NCBI GenBank assembly: GCA_035999765.1
Contig: CP108521.1
Span: 8,432,001 to 8,496,000, forward strand
DNA length: 64,000 nt
Reading direction: 5' to 3'
Source: Streptomyces sp. NBC_01231
Lineage (GTDB): Bacteria > Actinomycetota > Actinomycetes > Streptomycetales > Streptomycetaceae
Positions 39,420-48,648 of this stretch are shown here, one piece after another. Numbering within the stretch: the first letter of the stretch is position 1; each line of letters begins with the position of its first letter. A program made the translations under genes and the position numbers. The notes under the pieces were generated by a model that worked only from the letters and a program-made list of their open reading frames with translations, did not search any database and was not told the DNA's origin.

Positions 39420-39861
39420 AGACCGTCCAGGGGCGTCTACGCCAGTCCAGCGCGGGCATGAAATAGCAGGTCAGGGCCTGCTGGTCTGGGAGGGTCCGCC
39501 CAGTTGGTGATGGCTGTGTGATAGACGAGTGATACGGCGAGGCCCCGCCTGGGGGCTTTGCGTGGAGCCGTGAGACGACGAGGCCGCACCGGAGAGCTCC
39601 GGCGCGGCCTCGTCATGAGAGCGGCTGCGCTGTCGGGCACGATGCGGTCGGCGCCTCATGTTGCCCGTGTCCCTGTGACGTTTTCGGGGTGCGCCTACTT
39701 TGCGATTGCACTCGCACATGCGTCTGAAGAGCCGGTTCCAGCAGAGTGAACCGCTCCGGGACCGGTGGAGCCTTCACCAGACCCGGAGCGATTCACTGCC
39801 GGAGTCGGCCGGGCCCCTCGACGGGCCCGGTCCGGGGGCCGTCGAGGACTGCTCGCTCGTC
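39420..39861. other. Left end of second element, no gene
   Basis: About 440 bases without a gene. The first 120 resemble 5409-5530. A strong hairpin with GACGAGGCCGC/GCGGCCTCGTC arms lies at 39577-39614 and may terminate the GH43 transcript arriving on the minus strand. Confidence 0.5.
39577..39614 (-). terminator. Hairpin terminator candidate
   Basis: Arms GACGAGGCCGC and GCGGCCTCGTC flank an inner CCGGA/TCCGG pair, giving a stem of about 16 pairs. It is downstream of the GH93-GH43 gene pair and separates that unit from the element end. Confidence 0.6.
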
Positions 39862-41292
39862 TCAGACGACCAGCCACTGTTGGTTCGTCCCGGAGTCGCA
39901 GCTCGACTGGTCCAGGGCCGCTCCGTTGGCGGTCGACGCCCCGGCGACTTCGAGGCATCGGCCGCTGTTGGCGTTCGTGAAGGTGACGTACCCACCGATG
40001 ACCGGCCTCTTCGTCCAGAGCTGCTGTGCGCCGCCGTTACAGGTCGACTGGTCGACCACAGCGCCGTCGGCGGTGGAGGCGCCGCCGACTTCCAGACACT
40101 TCCCGCTGTTGACGTTGACCAGCCGGTAGGCGGACCCGACGGGGGTCGGCACCCATTGCTGGTTGGTTCCGGAGTTGCAGTTCCCGGAGTTCACGGCTGC
40201 CCCGTCAGCGGTGCTCGCGTACCAGACGTCGGCGCACTTGCCGGTGTTGCGGTTCAGGAGGTGGTTGTTCGCGGAGCCCAGCGGGGCGGCCAGGACGGGC
40301 CAGCCGGCCGCGAAGGTGACCTGGCGGATGTCGAGGGTCTCCTGCCCGTTGTTGTTCCCGTCGTAGTAGTGGTAAGCGAGGTACTTCGACGTGCCGTCGT
40401 CGTAGGCGTCCGCGCCCCCGGCCGCCACCTTCGGGTAGGCGCCGGCGAGCACGGGGGTTCCTCCGCCGGAGGCCATGTCCACGCCGTTCTGGTCGAGGTA
40501 GGGGCCGGTGATGCTGGTGGACCGGCCGACCACGGTGTAGTAGGTGCTGTTGACCCCGCTGCAGCAGGTGCCCTTCGAGCCGAAGAGGTAGTAGTAGCCG
40601 CCGTTGAGGATGATCGTCGGGTTCTCGATGCCGACGGCGATGTGCCAGAGGTTGTTGTCGCTCGTGGACAGCTTGCCCGTGGACTGGTCCAGCACGTGCA
40701 TGTAGGTGCCGGAGCCGGTCCAGGACCCCCAGGAGATGTACAGGCGGCCGTCGGGCCCCCAGTCGACGTTGGGGTCGATCGGGTAGTTGACGTCGGTGAC
40801 CATGCCCTGGTCGGTCCAGGGGCCTTCGATGTTCGTGGCGGTGGCGAGGCCCATGACCGCATACGAAGAACCCCAGAGCGAACCGGCGTAGTACAGGTGG
40901 TACGTGCCGTTGAAGTACTTGATGTCCGGGGCCCAGGTGTTCGGCGGCGTGGAACCGAGCTTGGCCGTGATCCAGGACGGGGTGGAGTCCCAGACGTTGC
41001 CGATCTTGGTCCAGCCGGTTGCCGCCGTGCTGTCGCACGTTTTGCGTTCGGTGATGGAGCCGCTCGGGTTGAGCGAGTCGTGCTCGAACCCGGTGGAGAA
41101 CCCGTAGTAGCAGCTGCCCACCTTGATGACGGACGGGTCGTGCATCCGGGTGTCCCCGCTGAGAGCGTGCGCCTGGCCGGCTGCGACCAGGCCCAGAACG
41201 GCCAGTGCGGCGGCCAGCAGGGCGGCGAGGGTGGGATGGACGCGCCGTCGGCGGGCTGCGGGGCGTGGGCCTCCGCTGCGTTGGCTGGTCAT
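39862..41292 (-). CDS. Secreted GH43 arabinanase with ricin-type lectin domain
   Basis: Protein of 476 residues from ATG 41292, with AAAGGAG upstream; the in-frame TTG two codons earlier is less likely. A long signal peptide ends near AGQAHA. The GH43 five-bladed propeller has the general base in RMHDPSVIKVG, the pKa-modulating Asp in WAPDIKYFNGTYHLYYAGS and the acid Glu in VGIENPTI. This pattern is that of endo-alpha-1,5-L-arabinanases. From about residue 330 a ricin B/CBM13 domain follows, with repeated QQW motifs (NQQWVPTP, QQLWTK, NQQWLVV). It degrades arabinan outside the cell. It is probably transcribed with the GH93-type gene upstream from the LacI-type operator at 43745. Confidence 0.88.
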   Translation of the reverse strand: MTSQRSGGPRPAARRRRVHPTLAALLAAALAVLGLVAAGQAHALSGDTRMHDPSVIKVGSCYYGFSTGFEHDSLNPSGSITERKTCDSTAATGWTKIGNVWDSTPSWITAKLGSTPPNTWAPDIKYFNGTYHLYYAGSLWGSSYAVMGLATATNIEGPWTDQGMVTDVNYPIDPNVDWGPDGRLYISWGSWTGSGTYMHVLDQSTGKLSTSDNNLWHIAVGIENPTIILNGGYYYLFGSKGTCCSGVNSTYYTVVGRSTSITGPYLDQNGVDMASGGGTPVLAGAYPKVAAGGADAYDDGTSKYLAYHYYDGNNNGQETLDIRQVTFAAGWPVLAAPLGSANNHLLNRNTGKCADVWYASTADGAAVNSGNCNSGTNQQWVPTPVGSAYRLVNVNSGKCLEVGGASTADGAVVDQSTCNGGAQQLWTKRPVIGGYVTFTNANSGRCLEVAGASTANGAALDQSSCDSGTNQQWLVV

Positions 41293-41586
41293 GCGCAACT
41301 CCTTTGTGTGGCTGACGCGAGGTTCGGCCGCGCAGTCGGCGTTCGGTGGTCGTCGGTCGGCTCGCCATGGTCGGTCCGTGGTGGCCCGCCGCCCGATACG
41401 GCCGCCTCCCGCCCCCGTGCTCGTGAGGCGGGCACGGGGGCGGGAGGCGGGGACGAAGACCGGGCGAGGAGCAGTGCCGGGCGGCGGCTGATGGCCGCCC
41501 GACCGGCTCGCGTGAACGGCGCAGGCGCAGGTGGGCGTTCTGCCGTGGGGTGCCTTGGCCGACCGGCCGCCTGCTGGAAAGCGCGG

Positions 41587-43590
41587 CTAGTTGATCTTCG
41601 TGATCGCCCACCGCTGTGCGGACGCCGTCGAGGTCGACTCCTGGTCCAGCAGGGCTCCGTCGCCGGTCGATGCGTTGGTCACGGACAGAGCCAGTCCGCT
41701 GGCACGGTTGACCACCTGGTACTTGCCGGCTCCGGTGTCGACCAGGGACCACTGCTGGGACGTTCCGCCTGAGGCCGGCTTCTGGACGACCGCGCTGCCG
41801 CTGCTGGTGCCCCCGGCCGAGTCGAGGAGGTCGCCCGAGGCCGCGTTCGTGATCGTGTAGTAGGAGCCGGTCTGGGTGAAGGTCCAGTACTGGTCCGGAT
41901 GGTTAACGTTGCGGTACTGGTCGGCCTGTGTTCCGTCGCCGCTTCCGACCACCTCCGCGTACTTTCCGCTGTTGACGTTGGCCATCACGAACTGTCCGCT
42001 GGTGAAGTCGGGAGCCGCGGTCTGGATGAGGTTCCATCGCTGGTTTGCCGAAGACGTGAGCGGCGCCTGGGTGACCTGCTCGTTCGTCGAGGTCTGACCG
42101 TTCGCGTCGGTCGCCATGGTCAGCGCCAGGTCACTGCGCCGGTTGGTGATGGTGTATCCGCCCGCCGATGCCGGTTCGACCGACCAGTCCTGCTCCGCAC
42201 CGCCCGTCGACGTCCACTGGATCTCACCGGCGCCCGACGACAGCGATCCACCGGGGACGGCGAGGTACTTGCCGCTGAAGGTGTTCAGGACGCGGTAGTA
42301 CCCGTTGCTCTGGAGAAGGAACTGCCAGTTGTGGTCCGGGGTTCCGTTGTCCGGCGCCTGGACGACCGAGGACCCGGAGTTGGCGTTGGGCACGCCCAGC
42401 ACCTGGGAACTCAGGACGTTCTGGACCTTGTAGCCGGCGCCTGTCGAGATACCGCCGCCGAAGTCGTCGATGCCGTAGGTCACCACGTTCTGGCTGCCGC
42501 GGTTGGCCAGGTTGCCGCCCCGGGTGACCAGGAGGCTCTTGCCGTCGGGCAGGGGGAGCAGGCCGCGACTGTAGCCCTGGATGGTGTTGGAGAACATGCG
42601 CACCCAGGTCGCCCCGTTGTCCGTGCTCTTGTACAGCTGCTGGTCGCTGTAAGCCTGGACGACGATCGTCCCGTTCGGACCGCCCGTCGGCAGCCAGGTG
42701 ACGTAGGGATCGCCGTCGGGGCGCTTGCCGTCCGTCGTGACGAGTTGCACTCCGGTGGCCGATCCGAAGTTCTCCGGATCGGAAGCGATCTTGTAGTAGA
42801 CGGGGCAGCCGCCGGTGGGCGCGTTGCAGTACTCATAGGTGAGCATGTAACTGCCGTTGCCGAGGCGGGTGACGATCGCCATTCCGGGGCGGGCTCTGTA
42901 GTCCGCGTACGTGACATCGTCGACCTCGGACGACCAGTTGACGCCGTCGGTCGTCGTGAAGTGGGCGAGCTTCTGGCCGTGTGCGGGGTCCCGTTGGTCC
43001 GAGATGTAGGCGATGAGCTTGTTGTTCGCCACGAGGAAGAACGGTTCCCACACGGGAGTGTGGCCGTTGGAGGCGACCGCGTCTCCGCCGGTGGCGATGG
43101 AGCTGACGAAGCTCCAGGTCACACCGTGATCGGTGCTGGCGTACATGTCGATCTTGGTTTTGGAGTTGTCGGTGGGGATGGAGTCACCCGCGGCGATGAT
43201 CGTGCCGGCGGGGAACGAGCCGACCGCCTGCGGAAGCTCGTAGAGCACGGGTTCGAGCTGCATGTTGTTCCAGGAGTTGACCTGGTCGTGGATCGTGGAG
43301 ATCTGCGTCCAGGTGCGCCCCGAGTCGGTGCTGCGGTACACCGGCATGCCGTTTCCGGAGTACTGCTCGAAGGACGCCAGCAGTGTGCCGTTGGAGTCGG
43401 TGCTGTGCTGGAGCCGGATCGCGTGCGCGTAGAGCGAGCCGTAGGACGGGGCCCCGCTCGGCGGCTGCCACATGACGCCGCCGCTGTAGGTGACGGCGTG
43501 GGCGGACACGGCCGGAATCGCGAAGGGCGCCAGAGCGGCCACGGCGCCGATGGCGGCGGCCTTTGCCCACGATCTTCTGTTCTTGTGCAT
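41587..43590 (-). CDS. Secreted GH93-type exo-arabinanase with ricin-type lectin domains
   Basis: Protein of 667 residues from ATG 43590 (MHKNRRSWAK); the longer frame runs through the promoter. The signal peptide ends near AVSAHA. The catalytic part is a six-bladed sialidase-fold propeller with three Asp boxes, S-x-D-x-G-x-T-W (STDSGRTW, STDHGVTW, STDNGATW). Sequence style (YAHAIRLQHSTDSNGTLLAS, DGDPYVTWLPTGGPNGT) fits GH93 exo-alpha-1,5-L-arabinanase better than true sialidases; this is by recollection. Two ricin B lectin domains (QxW motifs) occupy the C-terminal 300 residues. It would release arabinobiose from arabinan cut by the GH43 enzyme. Its promoter carries a LacI-type operator. Confidence 0.78.
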   Translation of the reverse strand: MHKNRRSWAKAAAIGAVAALAPFAIPAVSAHAVTYSGGVMWQPPSGAPSYGSLYAHAIRLQHSTDSNGTLLASFEQYSGNGMPVYRSTDSGRTWTQISTIHDQVNSWNNMQLEPVLYELPQAVGSFPAGTIIAAGDSIPTDNSKTKIDMYASTDHGVTWSFVSSIATGGDAVASNGHTPVWEPFFLVANNKLIAYISDQRDPAHGQKLAHFTTTDGVNWSSEVDDVTYADYRARPGMAIVTRLGNGSYMLTYEYCNAPTGGCPVYYKIASDPENFGSATGVQLVTTDGKRPDGDPYVTWLPTGGPNGTIVVQAYSDQQLYKSTDNGATWVRMFSNTIQGYSRGLLPLPDGKSLLVTRGGNLANRGSQNVVTYGIDDFGGGISTGAGYKVQNVLSSQVLGVPNANSGSSVVQAPDNGTPDHNWQFLLQSNGYYRVLNTFSGKYLAVPGGSLSSGAGEIQWTSTGGAEQDWSVEPASAGGYTITNRRSDLALTMATDANGQTSTNEQVTQAPLTSSANQRWNLIQTAAPDFTSGQFVMANVNSGKYAEVVGSGDGTQADQYRNVNHPDQYWTFTQTGSYYTITNAASGDLLDSAGGTSSGSAVVQKPASGGTSQQWSLVDTGAGKYQVVNRASGLALSVTNASTGDGALLDQESTSTASAQRWAITKIN

Positions 43591-43744
43591 GGGTGGGTAA
43601 CTCCCTCGGCGGTGAGAGAAGGACGGCGTGCGGGCGGGGATCTCGCCGTGTGCTCCGGACGGGGAACGCAGCTGATCAGGCCGAGCCACGGCCGGGCGAG
43701 GATCCGGGACCGTCAACGCTTGGGTGGGGATGCGAGAGGTGGGG

Positions 43745-43770
43745 ACAGGATTGAAGCGCATCAATCCTGT
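43745..43770. promoter_or_regulatory. LacI-type operator upstream of the GH93/GH43 genes
   Basis: A 26-base near-perfect palindrome with arms ACAGGATTGA and TCAATCCTGT around AGCGCA. The core TTGAAGCGCATCAA matches the other two sites in this locus. It lies 155 bases before the GH93 start. Repression by the adjacent LacI protein is inferred. Confidence 0.8.
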
Positions 43771-44005
43771 CAGCGGTGCGAGGCTGGCACCCTCTGTGCC
43801 GCTCGTCAAGAGTCCGCGCAGTCATTCCGCAGGCGAGGCTCGGTGCGTAGGGCGGCGTCTCCCCGGGCGCCGGTCGGTGCGCCGGTCGGGCGGCGGCAGA
43901 CCTCGGGAGCGTCCGGCGACTCGCCTGTCACCCGGGAAGGTGTGCCGTGACCTCGGTGTCCGTGCCCGTACCCGTCGTGCTGAAGGGCGGGGCCAGGAGG
44001 GAGTA

Positions 44006-44019
44006 TTGGAGCGCTTTAA
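44006..44019. promoter_or_regulatory. LacI-type operator upstream of lacI
   Basis: TTGGAGCGCTTTAA is a weaker version of the TTGAAGCGCTTCAA palindrome, 90 bases before the regulator's GTG at 44109. It suggests autoregulation. Confidence 0.7.
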
Positions 44020-44108
44020 CGGAAGCATGTATCCTGCGCGTGTCCACCCCACCCTGGCCAGGTCAATGTCGTGTCCAGGTCGAACGAGACCGGAAGTCGA
44101 GGAGCGTC

Positions 44109-45152
44109 GTGGCAGCCGCAGGTCCACGAGCAAATGGACACGCCGGTCCGAGCATGCAGGACGTCGCGAAGGCGGCGGGCGTCTCGCTCGGCACGGTTTC
44201 CAACGTGCTGAACCATCCGGCCAAGGTCAGCCCGGTGACGGCGCAGCGCGTGCGCGAAGCCATCTCCCGGTTGGGTTTCGTGCGCAACGACGCGGCCCGG
44301 TCGCTGGCGTCCGGGTCGAACGACAGTGTCGGGCTGGTGCTGGCCGACATCGAGAACTCCCTGTTCATCGACATGGCGCACGGCGCGCAGCAGGCGGCCC
44401 GCGAGGCCGGCCTCAACCTGCTGCTCGCGAACACCACGTGTGACATGGGGCTCCAGGACGAGTACCTGGATCTCTTCGACGAGGCCCGGGTCACCGGCGT
44501 GCTGCTGGCCCCGATGGAGGACTCCACCGACGGCATCGCCCGGATGCGCTCGCACGGACGCCAGATCGTGCTGCTCAACTTCGCGCCGAAACCGGGCACG
44601 TGCTGCTCGGTGCTGGTCAACAACGAGCACGTGGGGTATCTCGCGGCACGCCACCTCATCGACACCGGACGCACCAGGCTGGCCTACGTCGTCGCACATG
44701 ACGACTACCAGCCCGTGCGTGACCGGCGCAGGGGAGTGCGCGCGGCGGTCGAGGAGGCCGGCGCCCGCGTGACGCTGGAGGAGATCGACAGCGGCGGCCT
44801 GACCACGGCACACGGGCACCTGGTCGGCAAGGACCTCGCCCGGCGGAAACCCGGCGACCTGCCGGACGGCCTCGTCGTCGTCGCCGACGAACTGGCCAAC
44901 GGCATCATCCACGAGCTGCACACGGTGGCGGGAATCGGCGTACCCGACCAGATCGCGGTCGTCGGATGCGAGAACAACCGCACGGCCGGTTCTGCGGCGG
45001 TGCCCCTGACCGCGGTGGACCTGCCCGGGCGGGCGATGGGGCAGGAAGCGATGCGGCTGCTGGTGGACGAGGTGGCCTCGGGTGAGCAGCATCGTCATGC
45101 CACCGTCGTGCTGGAGCCGGAGCTGATCATCCGCACCAGCGCGCCGCGCTGA
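44109..45152 (+). CDS. LacI-family transcriptional repressor
   Basis: Protein of 347 residues from GTG 44109, with GAGGAG upstream. The N-terminal helix-turn-helix and hinge are intact (MQDVAKAAGVSLGTVSNVLN, ISRLGFVRNDAARSLASG). A periplasmic-binding-protein-like effector domain follows, with GLVLADIENSLF and the dimer segment DQIAVVGCENNRTA. It lies between the divergent arabinan-enzyme genes and the importer operon, and TTGAAGCGCTTCAA-type palindromes occur before all three units. It is therefore the local repressor, probably released by an arabinose- or rhamnose-containing sugar; the ligand is inferred. Confidence 0.92.
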   Translation: MAAAGPRANGHAGPSMQDVAKAAGVSLGTVSNVLNHPAKVSPVTAQRVREAISRLGFVRNDAARSLASGSNDSVGLVLADIENSLFIDMAHGAQQAAREAGLNLLLANTTCDMGLQDEYLDLFDEARVTGVLLAPMEDSTDGIARMRSHGRQIVLLNFAPKPGTCCSVLVNNEHVGYLAARHLIDTGRTRLAYVVAHDDYQPVRDRRRGVRAAVEEAGARVTLEEIDSGGLTTAHGHLVGKDLARRKPGDLPDGLVVVADELANGIIHELHTVAGIGVPDQIAVVGCENNRTAGSAAVPLTAVDLPGRAMGQEAMRLLVDEVASGEQHRHATVVLEPELIIRTSAPR

Positions 45153-45455
45153 GCAGCGGAGTCTTCCGCCGGAGTTGTCCCGTACCCCGAGCTCTGCCCC
45201 CGAGTCCCGCACCGGTGCTCTGCCTCGAAGGGAGCTCGGCTTCCGCAGTTCTGCCCGAAGTCCCGCCCCAGCGCGCGCACCACACGAAGCCGGAGCCGGA
45301 GCCCGCACCCGCCTCCGCCCCAGGGCCAGGCCCGTGCCCTCAGCCAGGCACCTCGCCGCGCCCGATTCCTGTCGTCGTGCACACATTGCGGTTCGGAAAT
45401 ACCGACGAATCATCCTTGACACGGCCGTGTAGCGGGCCGTAGGTTCCGGGCAACA

Positions 45456-45469
45456 TTGAAGCGCTTCAA
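45456..45469. promoter_or_regulatory. LacI-type operator of the importer/rhamnosidase operon
   Basis: TTGAAGCGCTTCAA is a perfect 14-base palindrome, 28 bases before the GTG of the binding-protein gene, so a repressor here would overlap the promoter or leader. It is the best copy of the motif. Confidence 0.85.
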
Positions 45470-45497
45470 AGCGCTGTGCACCGCGAGGAGCAACCCC

Positions 45498-46799
45498 GTG
45501 CACCACACCCTCAAGCCCCGAAACCTCGCCATCCTGGCGACAGCCACCACCGCCGGCCTGCTGCTGAGCGGCTGCGGCGGCGGCACGAGCGCGTCGAGCA
45601 GCGGCGCCAAGGCGTACACCCTCACCATCAACGACGACAACCACATCGTCCAGCAGGAGCTCAAGACCCTGAGCACCGGCGCGTGCAAGACGCAGGACGC
45701 CGCTCTGCCGCTGAAGATCCAGACGCTGCCGATCAGCAACGTCGACCAGAAGGTGCAGCTTCTCGCCGGGCAGGACGCGCTGCCCGTGCAGTTCGCGGCG
45801 GGAGGCACTCCGCAGCTCACCAAGACGCTGGACAAGGCCGGCCAGGTCCTCGACCTCGAGAAGACGCTCAAGGACCTCGGGGTGTGGGACGACGTCCAGC
45901 CGGCTGCGGTCAAGACGGTGCAGAACCTGTACGGCAAGTTCAACGTGATGCCCTACCAGTTCAACATCGAGGGCATCTGGTACAACAAGAAGCTTCTCGC
46001 CGCCCACCACATCGCCGTCCCGACGACCTACGACGAGCTGGTCGCGGCCGCGGCGAAGCTGAAGGGCGCGGGCGTCACCCCCTTCTCCGCGGCCGGCAAG
46101 GAGGGGTGGCCCCTCACCCGTCTCATCAGCGGCTACCTCTACCGGGAGCTGGGCCCGGACGCCCTGCAGGCGGTCGCGGACGGCAAGGCGAAGCTGACCG
46201 ACCCCGAGTACGTCAAGGCCGCGCAGGCCATCGCCGACCTCGGCAAGGCGGGCTACTTCGGCAAGGGCGTCGGATCGATCGACTACGACACCGGGGTGCA
46301 GCAGTTCCTGACCGGCAAGGCAGCCATGTTCTACATGGGCAGCTGGGAGCTCGGCGACTTCAACGACAAGACCAAGAACAAGATCGGTGCGGACAACGTC
46401 GGCTTCATGCCGTTCCCGACCGTGTCCGGCGGCAAGGGGTCCGCGGACCAGATCCCCGCCAACGTCGGTCTCCCGGTCGCCGTCTCCGCGAAGTCGTACA
46501 ACGCCAAGGTCGGCGACTGGCTCTCCTGCACCGCGAAGAACTACGGTGCCGGCTCGCTGAAGGACCAGGGCACCATCTCCGGGTTCAAGCCCAAGGGCGA
46601 CACCGGCACGCTGCCGCCGCTCACTCAGCAGGTGCAGGACACCATCTCGAAGACCACGACCAGCACCCTGTGGTTCGAGGCGCTGTTCAACACGAAGGCG
46701 ACCGAGACCAGCCAGACGAACGCCGCGCCGCTGGTCAACGGGTCCCTCTCCGCGAAGGACTTCATGCAGAAGGTCCAGACGGACCTGGACAACGGCTGA
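45498..46799 (+). CDS. ABC sugar-binding lipoprotein
   Basis: Extracellular solute-binding protein of 433 residues from GTG 45498, with GAGGAG upstream; the longer frame starts inside the operator and is rejected. The lipobox is LLLSGC with Cys26 as anchor. ASP-type contacts such as GIWYNKKLLA and MFYMGSWELGDFND are typical of CUT1 oligosaccharide binders. It heads an operon with two permeases and a GH78 enzyme under the LacI-type operator. The likely cargo is a rhamnose- and/or arabinose-containing oligosaccharide from pectin side chains. As in the first importer, no ATPase gene is present. Confidence 0.92.
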   Translation: MHHTLKPRNLAILATATTAGLLLSGCGGGTSASSSGAKAYTLTINDDNHIVQQELKTLSTGACKTQDAALPLKIQTLPISNVDQKVQLLAGQDALPVQFAAGGTPQLTKTLDKAGQVLDLEKTLKDLGVWDDVQPAAVKTVQNLYGKFNVMPYQFNIEGIWYNKKLLAAHHIAVPTTYDELVAAAAKLKGAGVTPFSAAGKEGWPLTRLISGYLYRELGPDALQAVADGKAKLTDPEYVKAAQAIADLGKAGYFGKGVGSIDYDTGVQQFLTGKAAMFYMGSWELGDFNDKTKNKIGADNVGFMPFPTVSGGKGSADQIPANVGLPVAVSAKSYNAKVGDWLSCTAKNYGAGSLKDQGTISGFKPKGDTGTLPPLTQQVQDTISKTTTSTLWFEALFNTKATETSQTNAAPLVNGSLSAKDFMQKVQTDLDNG

Positions 46800-46860
46800 C
46801 CCGTCAGCCGCCACCCGCGAACCGTTCCGAACCCTTCGTGAAAGACCTGAAAGAGCCGAC

Positions 46861-47745
46861 ATGCGTTCCGTTCTGGGAGACCGCCGCGCCCTCGCCATCC
46901 TGCTGGGTCCGGCACTGCTCGTGTACACACTGGTGATGCTGGTGCCGATGGGCTGGTCCCTGGGCTACACCTTCTTCAAGGGGAACGTCATCGAGGGGTT
47001 CACCTTCGACGGGTTCGGCAACTTCGAGAAGCTGTGGCACGACCCGCAGGCGCACTCGGCCCTGTGGTTCACCTTCAAGTACGGGGTGGTCGTCAGCGTC
47101 GGGCAGGTGCTCTTCGGATACCTGCTCGCCCTGCTCTACGTGTTCGTGCTGCGCAAGTCGTCCGCGCTCATCCGCACGCTGGTGTTCTTCCCGGTGATCC
47201 TTCCGACCGTCGCCGTGGCCCTGATGTTCCAGAAACTCTTCGCCGTCGCCCCGCAGAACGGCCTGGCCAACACCGCCATCGAAGCGCTGGGAATCCACCA
47301 CGGGGACTGGTTCGCCAGCGGCGGCGGGGCCTTCCTCGTCCTGGTCGTGATGGACGTGTGGCGCTCCATGGGCTTCTACGGCGTGCTCATCTACGCGGGA
47401 CTGCTCGACATCCCCGAGGAGACGATCGAGTCGGCGCGCATGGACGGCGCCACCGGATGGCGACTGATCCGGCACATCGTCCTGCCGCTGTCCTGGCCGG
47501 TCGTGCTGTCGTCGGCCGTGTTCAGCATCAACGGCACGCTCAAGGTGTTCGACTCGGTCCTGGCCCTGACCAACGGCGGCCCGGGCAGCGACACCACACC
47601 CCTGACCCTGTACATGTTCCGCACCGCGTTCTCCTACGGCGACTACGGCTACGGCAGCACCATCGCATCGCTGCTCACGGTTGTCTGCCTGGGTGTCTCC
47701 CTCATCATCTTCCGCTTCTCGCGCCGCGACCCGACCAAGGGCTGA
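46861..47745 (+). CDS. ABC sugar permease, MalF/UgpA type
   Basis: Membrane permease of 294 residues with six predicted helices. The first is AILLGPALLVYTLVMLVPMG and the EAA loop is ETIESARMDGATGWRLIRHI. It is 61 bases after the binding-protein gene and 6 before the partner permease. It is one half of the importer channel. Confidence 0.92.
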   Translation: MRSVLGDRRALAILLGPALLVYTLVMLVPMGWSLGYTFFKGNVIEGFTFDGFGNFEKLWHDPQAHSALWFTFKYGVVVSVGQVLFGYLLALLYVFVLRKSSALIRTLVFFPVILPTVAVALMFQKLFAVAPQNGLANTAIEALGIHHGDWFASGGGAFLVLVVMDVWRSMGFYGVLIYAGLLDIPEETIESARMDGATGWRLIRHIVLPLSWPVVLSSAVFSINGTLKVFDSVLALTNGGPGSDTTPLTLYMFRTAFSYGDYGYGSTIASLLTVVCLGVSLIIFRFSRRDPTKG

Positions 47746-47751
47746 ACTCCG

Positions 47752-48648
47752 ATGACCGACTCCCTGACGGCACCGCCGCGGGAACTCCTCACCCGCCCGC
47801 CCACGGCGCCCCGGCAAAAGGGCCGGCACACCCGGCCCCTGGTGCGCAACACACTCGTCGCCCTGCTGCTGGTGATCGAGGTGGCGCCGCTGCTGTGGCT
47901 GCTGCTGAGTTCCTTCAAGACCCAGTCCGAGTTCGTCAACGACCCCGCCTGGTCGCTTCCGAAGAGCTGGGGCCTGCACAACTACACCGAGGCGTGGACG
48001 ACCGGGCACGTCGCCCTGTACATCCGCAACAGCCTGCTGGCCACCGTGCCCTCGCTCGCCCTCATCATCCTGCTCGGCGTTGCCGCGGGCTTCGCCCTGG
48101 AGGTGATGGTCTGGCGCGGACGCCACAAGGTCCTGCTCGTCTTCCTCGTCGGCATCATGGTGCCGAGCCAGATGATCCTGCTGCCGTTGTTCCGGGTGTA
48201 CTTCCAGACCGGCCTGTCCGGGACCCTGTGGCCCCTCATCCTCACCTACACCGCGGCCGGCCTCCCGCTGACCGTCTTCATGATGGCCACCTACTTCCGC
48301 TCGATCCCGCGTGAGGTCTTCGAAGCCGCCACCCTCGACGGGGCGAGCATCCTCAAAGCCTTCTGGCGGATCGCCTTCCCCATGGTCCGCAACGCCGTCT
48401 TCACGGTGGGGCTGGTGCAGTTCTTCTTCATCTGGAACGACCTGCTCATCTCGCTCACCTTCACCACCAACGACGATTTGCGCACCATCCAGGTCGGGCT
48501 GCTCAACTTCACCGGACAGTACGGCGAGACGGCCTACGGACCACTGTTCGCCGCGATCAGCATCAACGTGGTCGGCGCCCTGGTGCTGTACCTGCTCATC
48601 AACCAGCGCATCATCAAGGGCCTGACCGCGGGCGCGGTGAAGGGATGA
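47752..48648 (+). CDS. ABC sugar permease, MalG/UgpE type
   Basis: Membrane permease of 298 residues, six helices, with the EAA loop EVFEAATLDGASILKAFWRI. A basic cytoplasmic N-terminus of about 35 residues precedes the first helix. Its stop overlaps the GH78 start (ATGA), so uptake and intracellular cleavage are co-translated. Confidence 0.92.
   Translation: MTDSLTAPPRELLTRPPTAPRQKGRHTRPLVRNTLVALLLVIEVAPLLWLLLSSFKTQSEFVNDPAWSLPKSWGLHNYTEAWTTGHVALYIRNSLLATVPSLALIILLGVAAGFALEVMVWRGRHKVLLVFLVGIMVPSQMILLPLFRVYFQTGLSGTLWPLILTYTAAGLPLTVFMMATYFRSIPREVFEAATLDGASILKAFWRIAFPMVRNAVFTVGLVQFFFIWNDLLISLTFTTNDDLRTIQVGLLNFTGQYGETAYGPLFAAISINVVGALVLYLLINQRIIKGLTAGAVKG

Noticed and set aside
41899..43950. 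683-codon plus-strand ORF opposite the GH93-type gene
   Set aside because: Antisense shadow of a secreted protein with signal peptide, Asp boxes and lectin repeats.
44016..46928. 970-codon minus-strand ORF opposite lacI and the binding-protein gene
   Set aside because: It spans two well-supported genes and their intergenic operator; no family resemblance.
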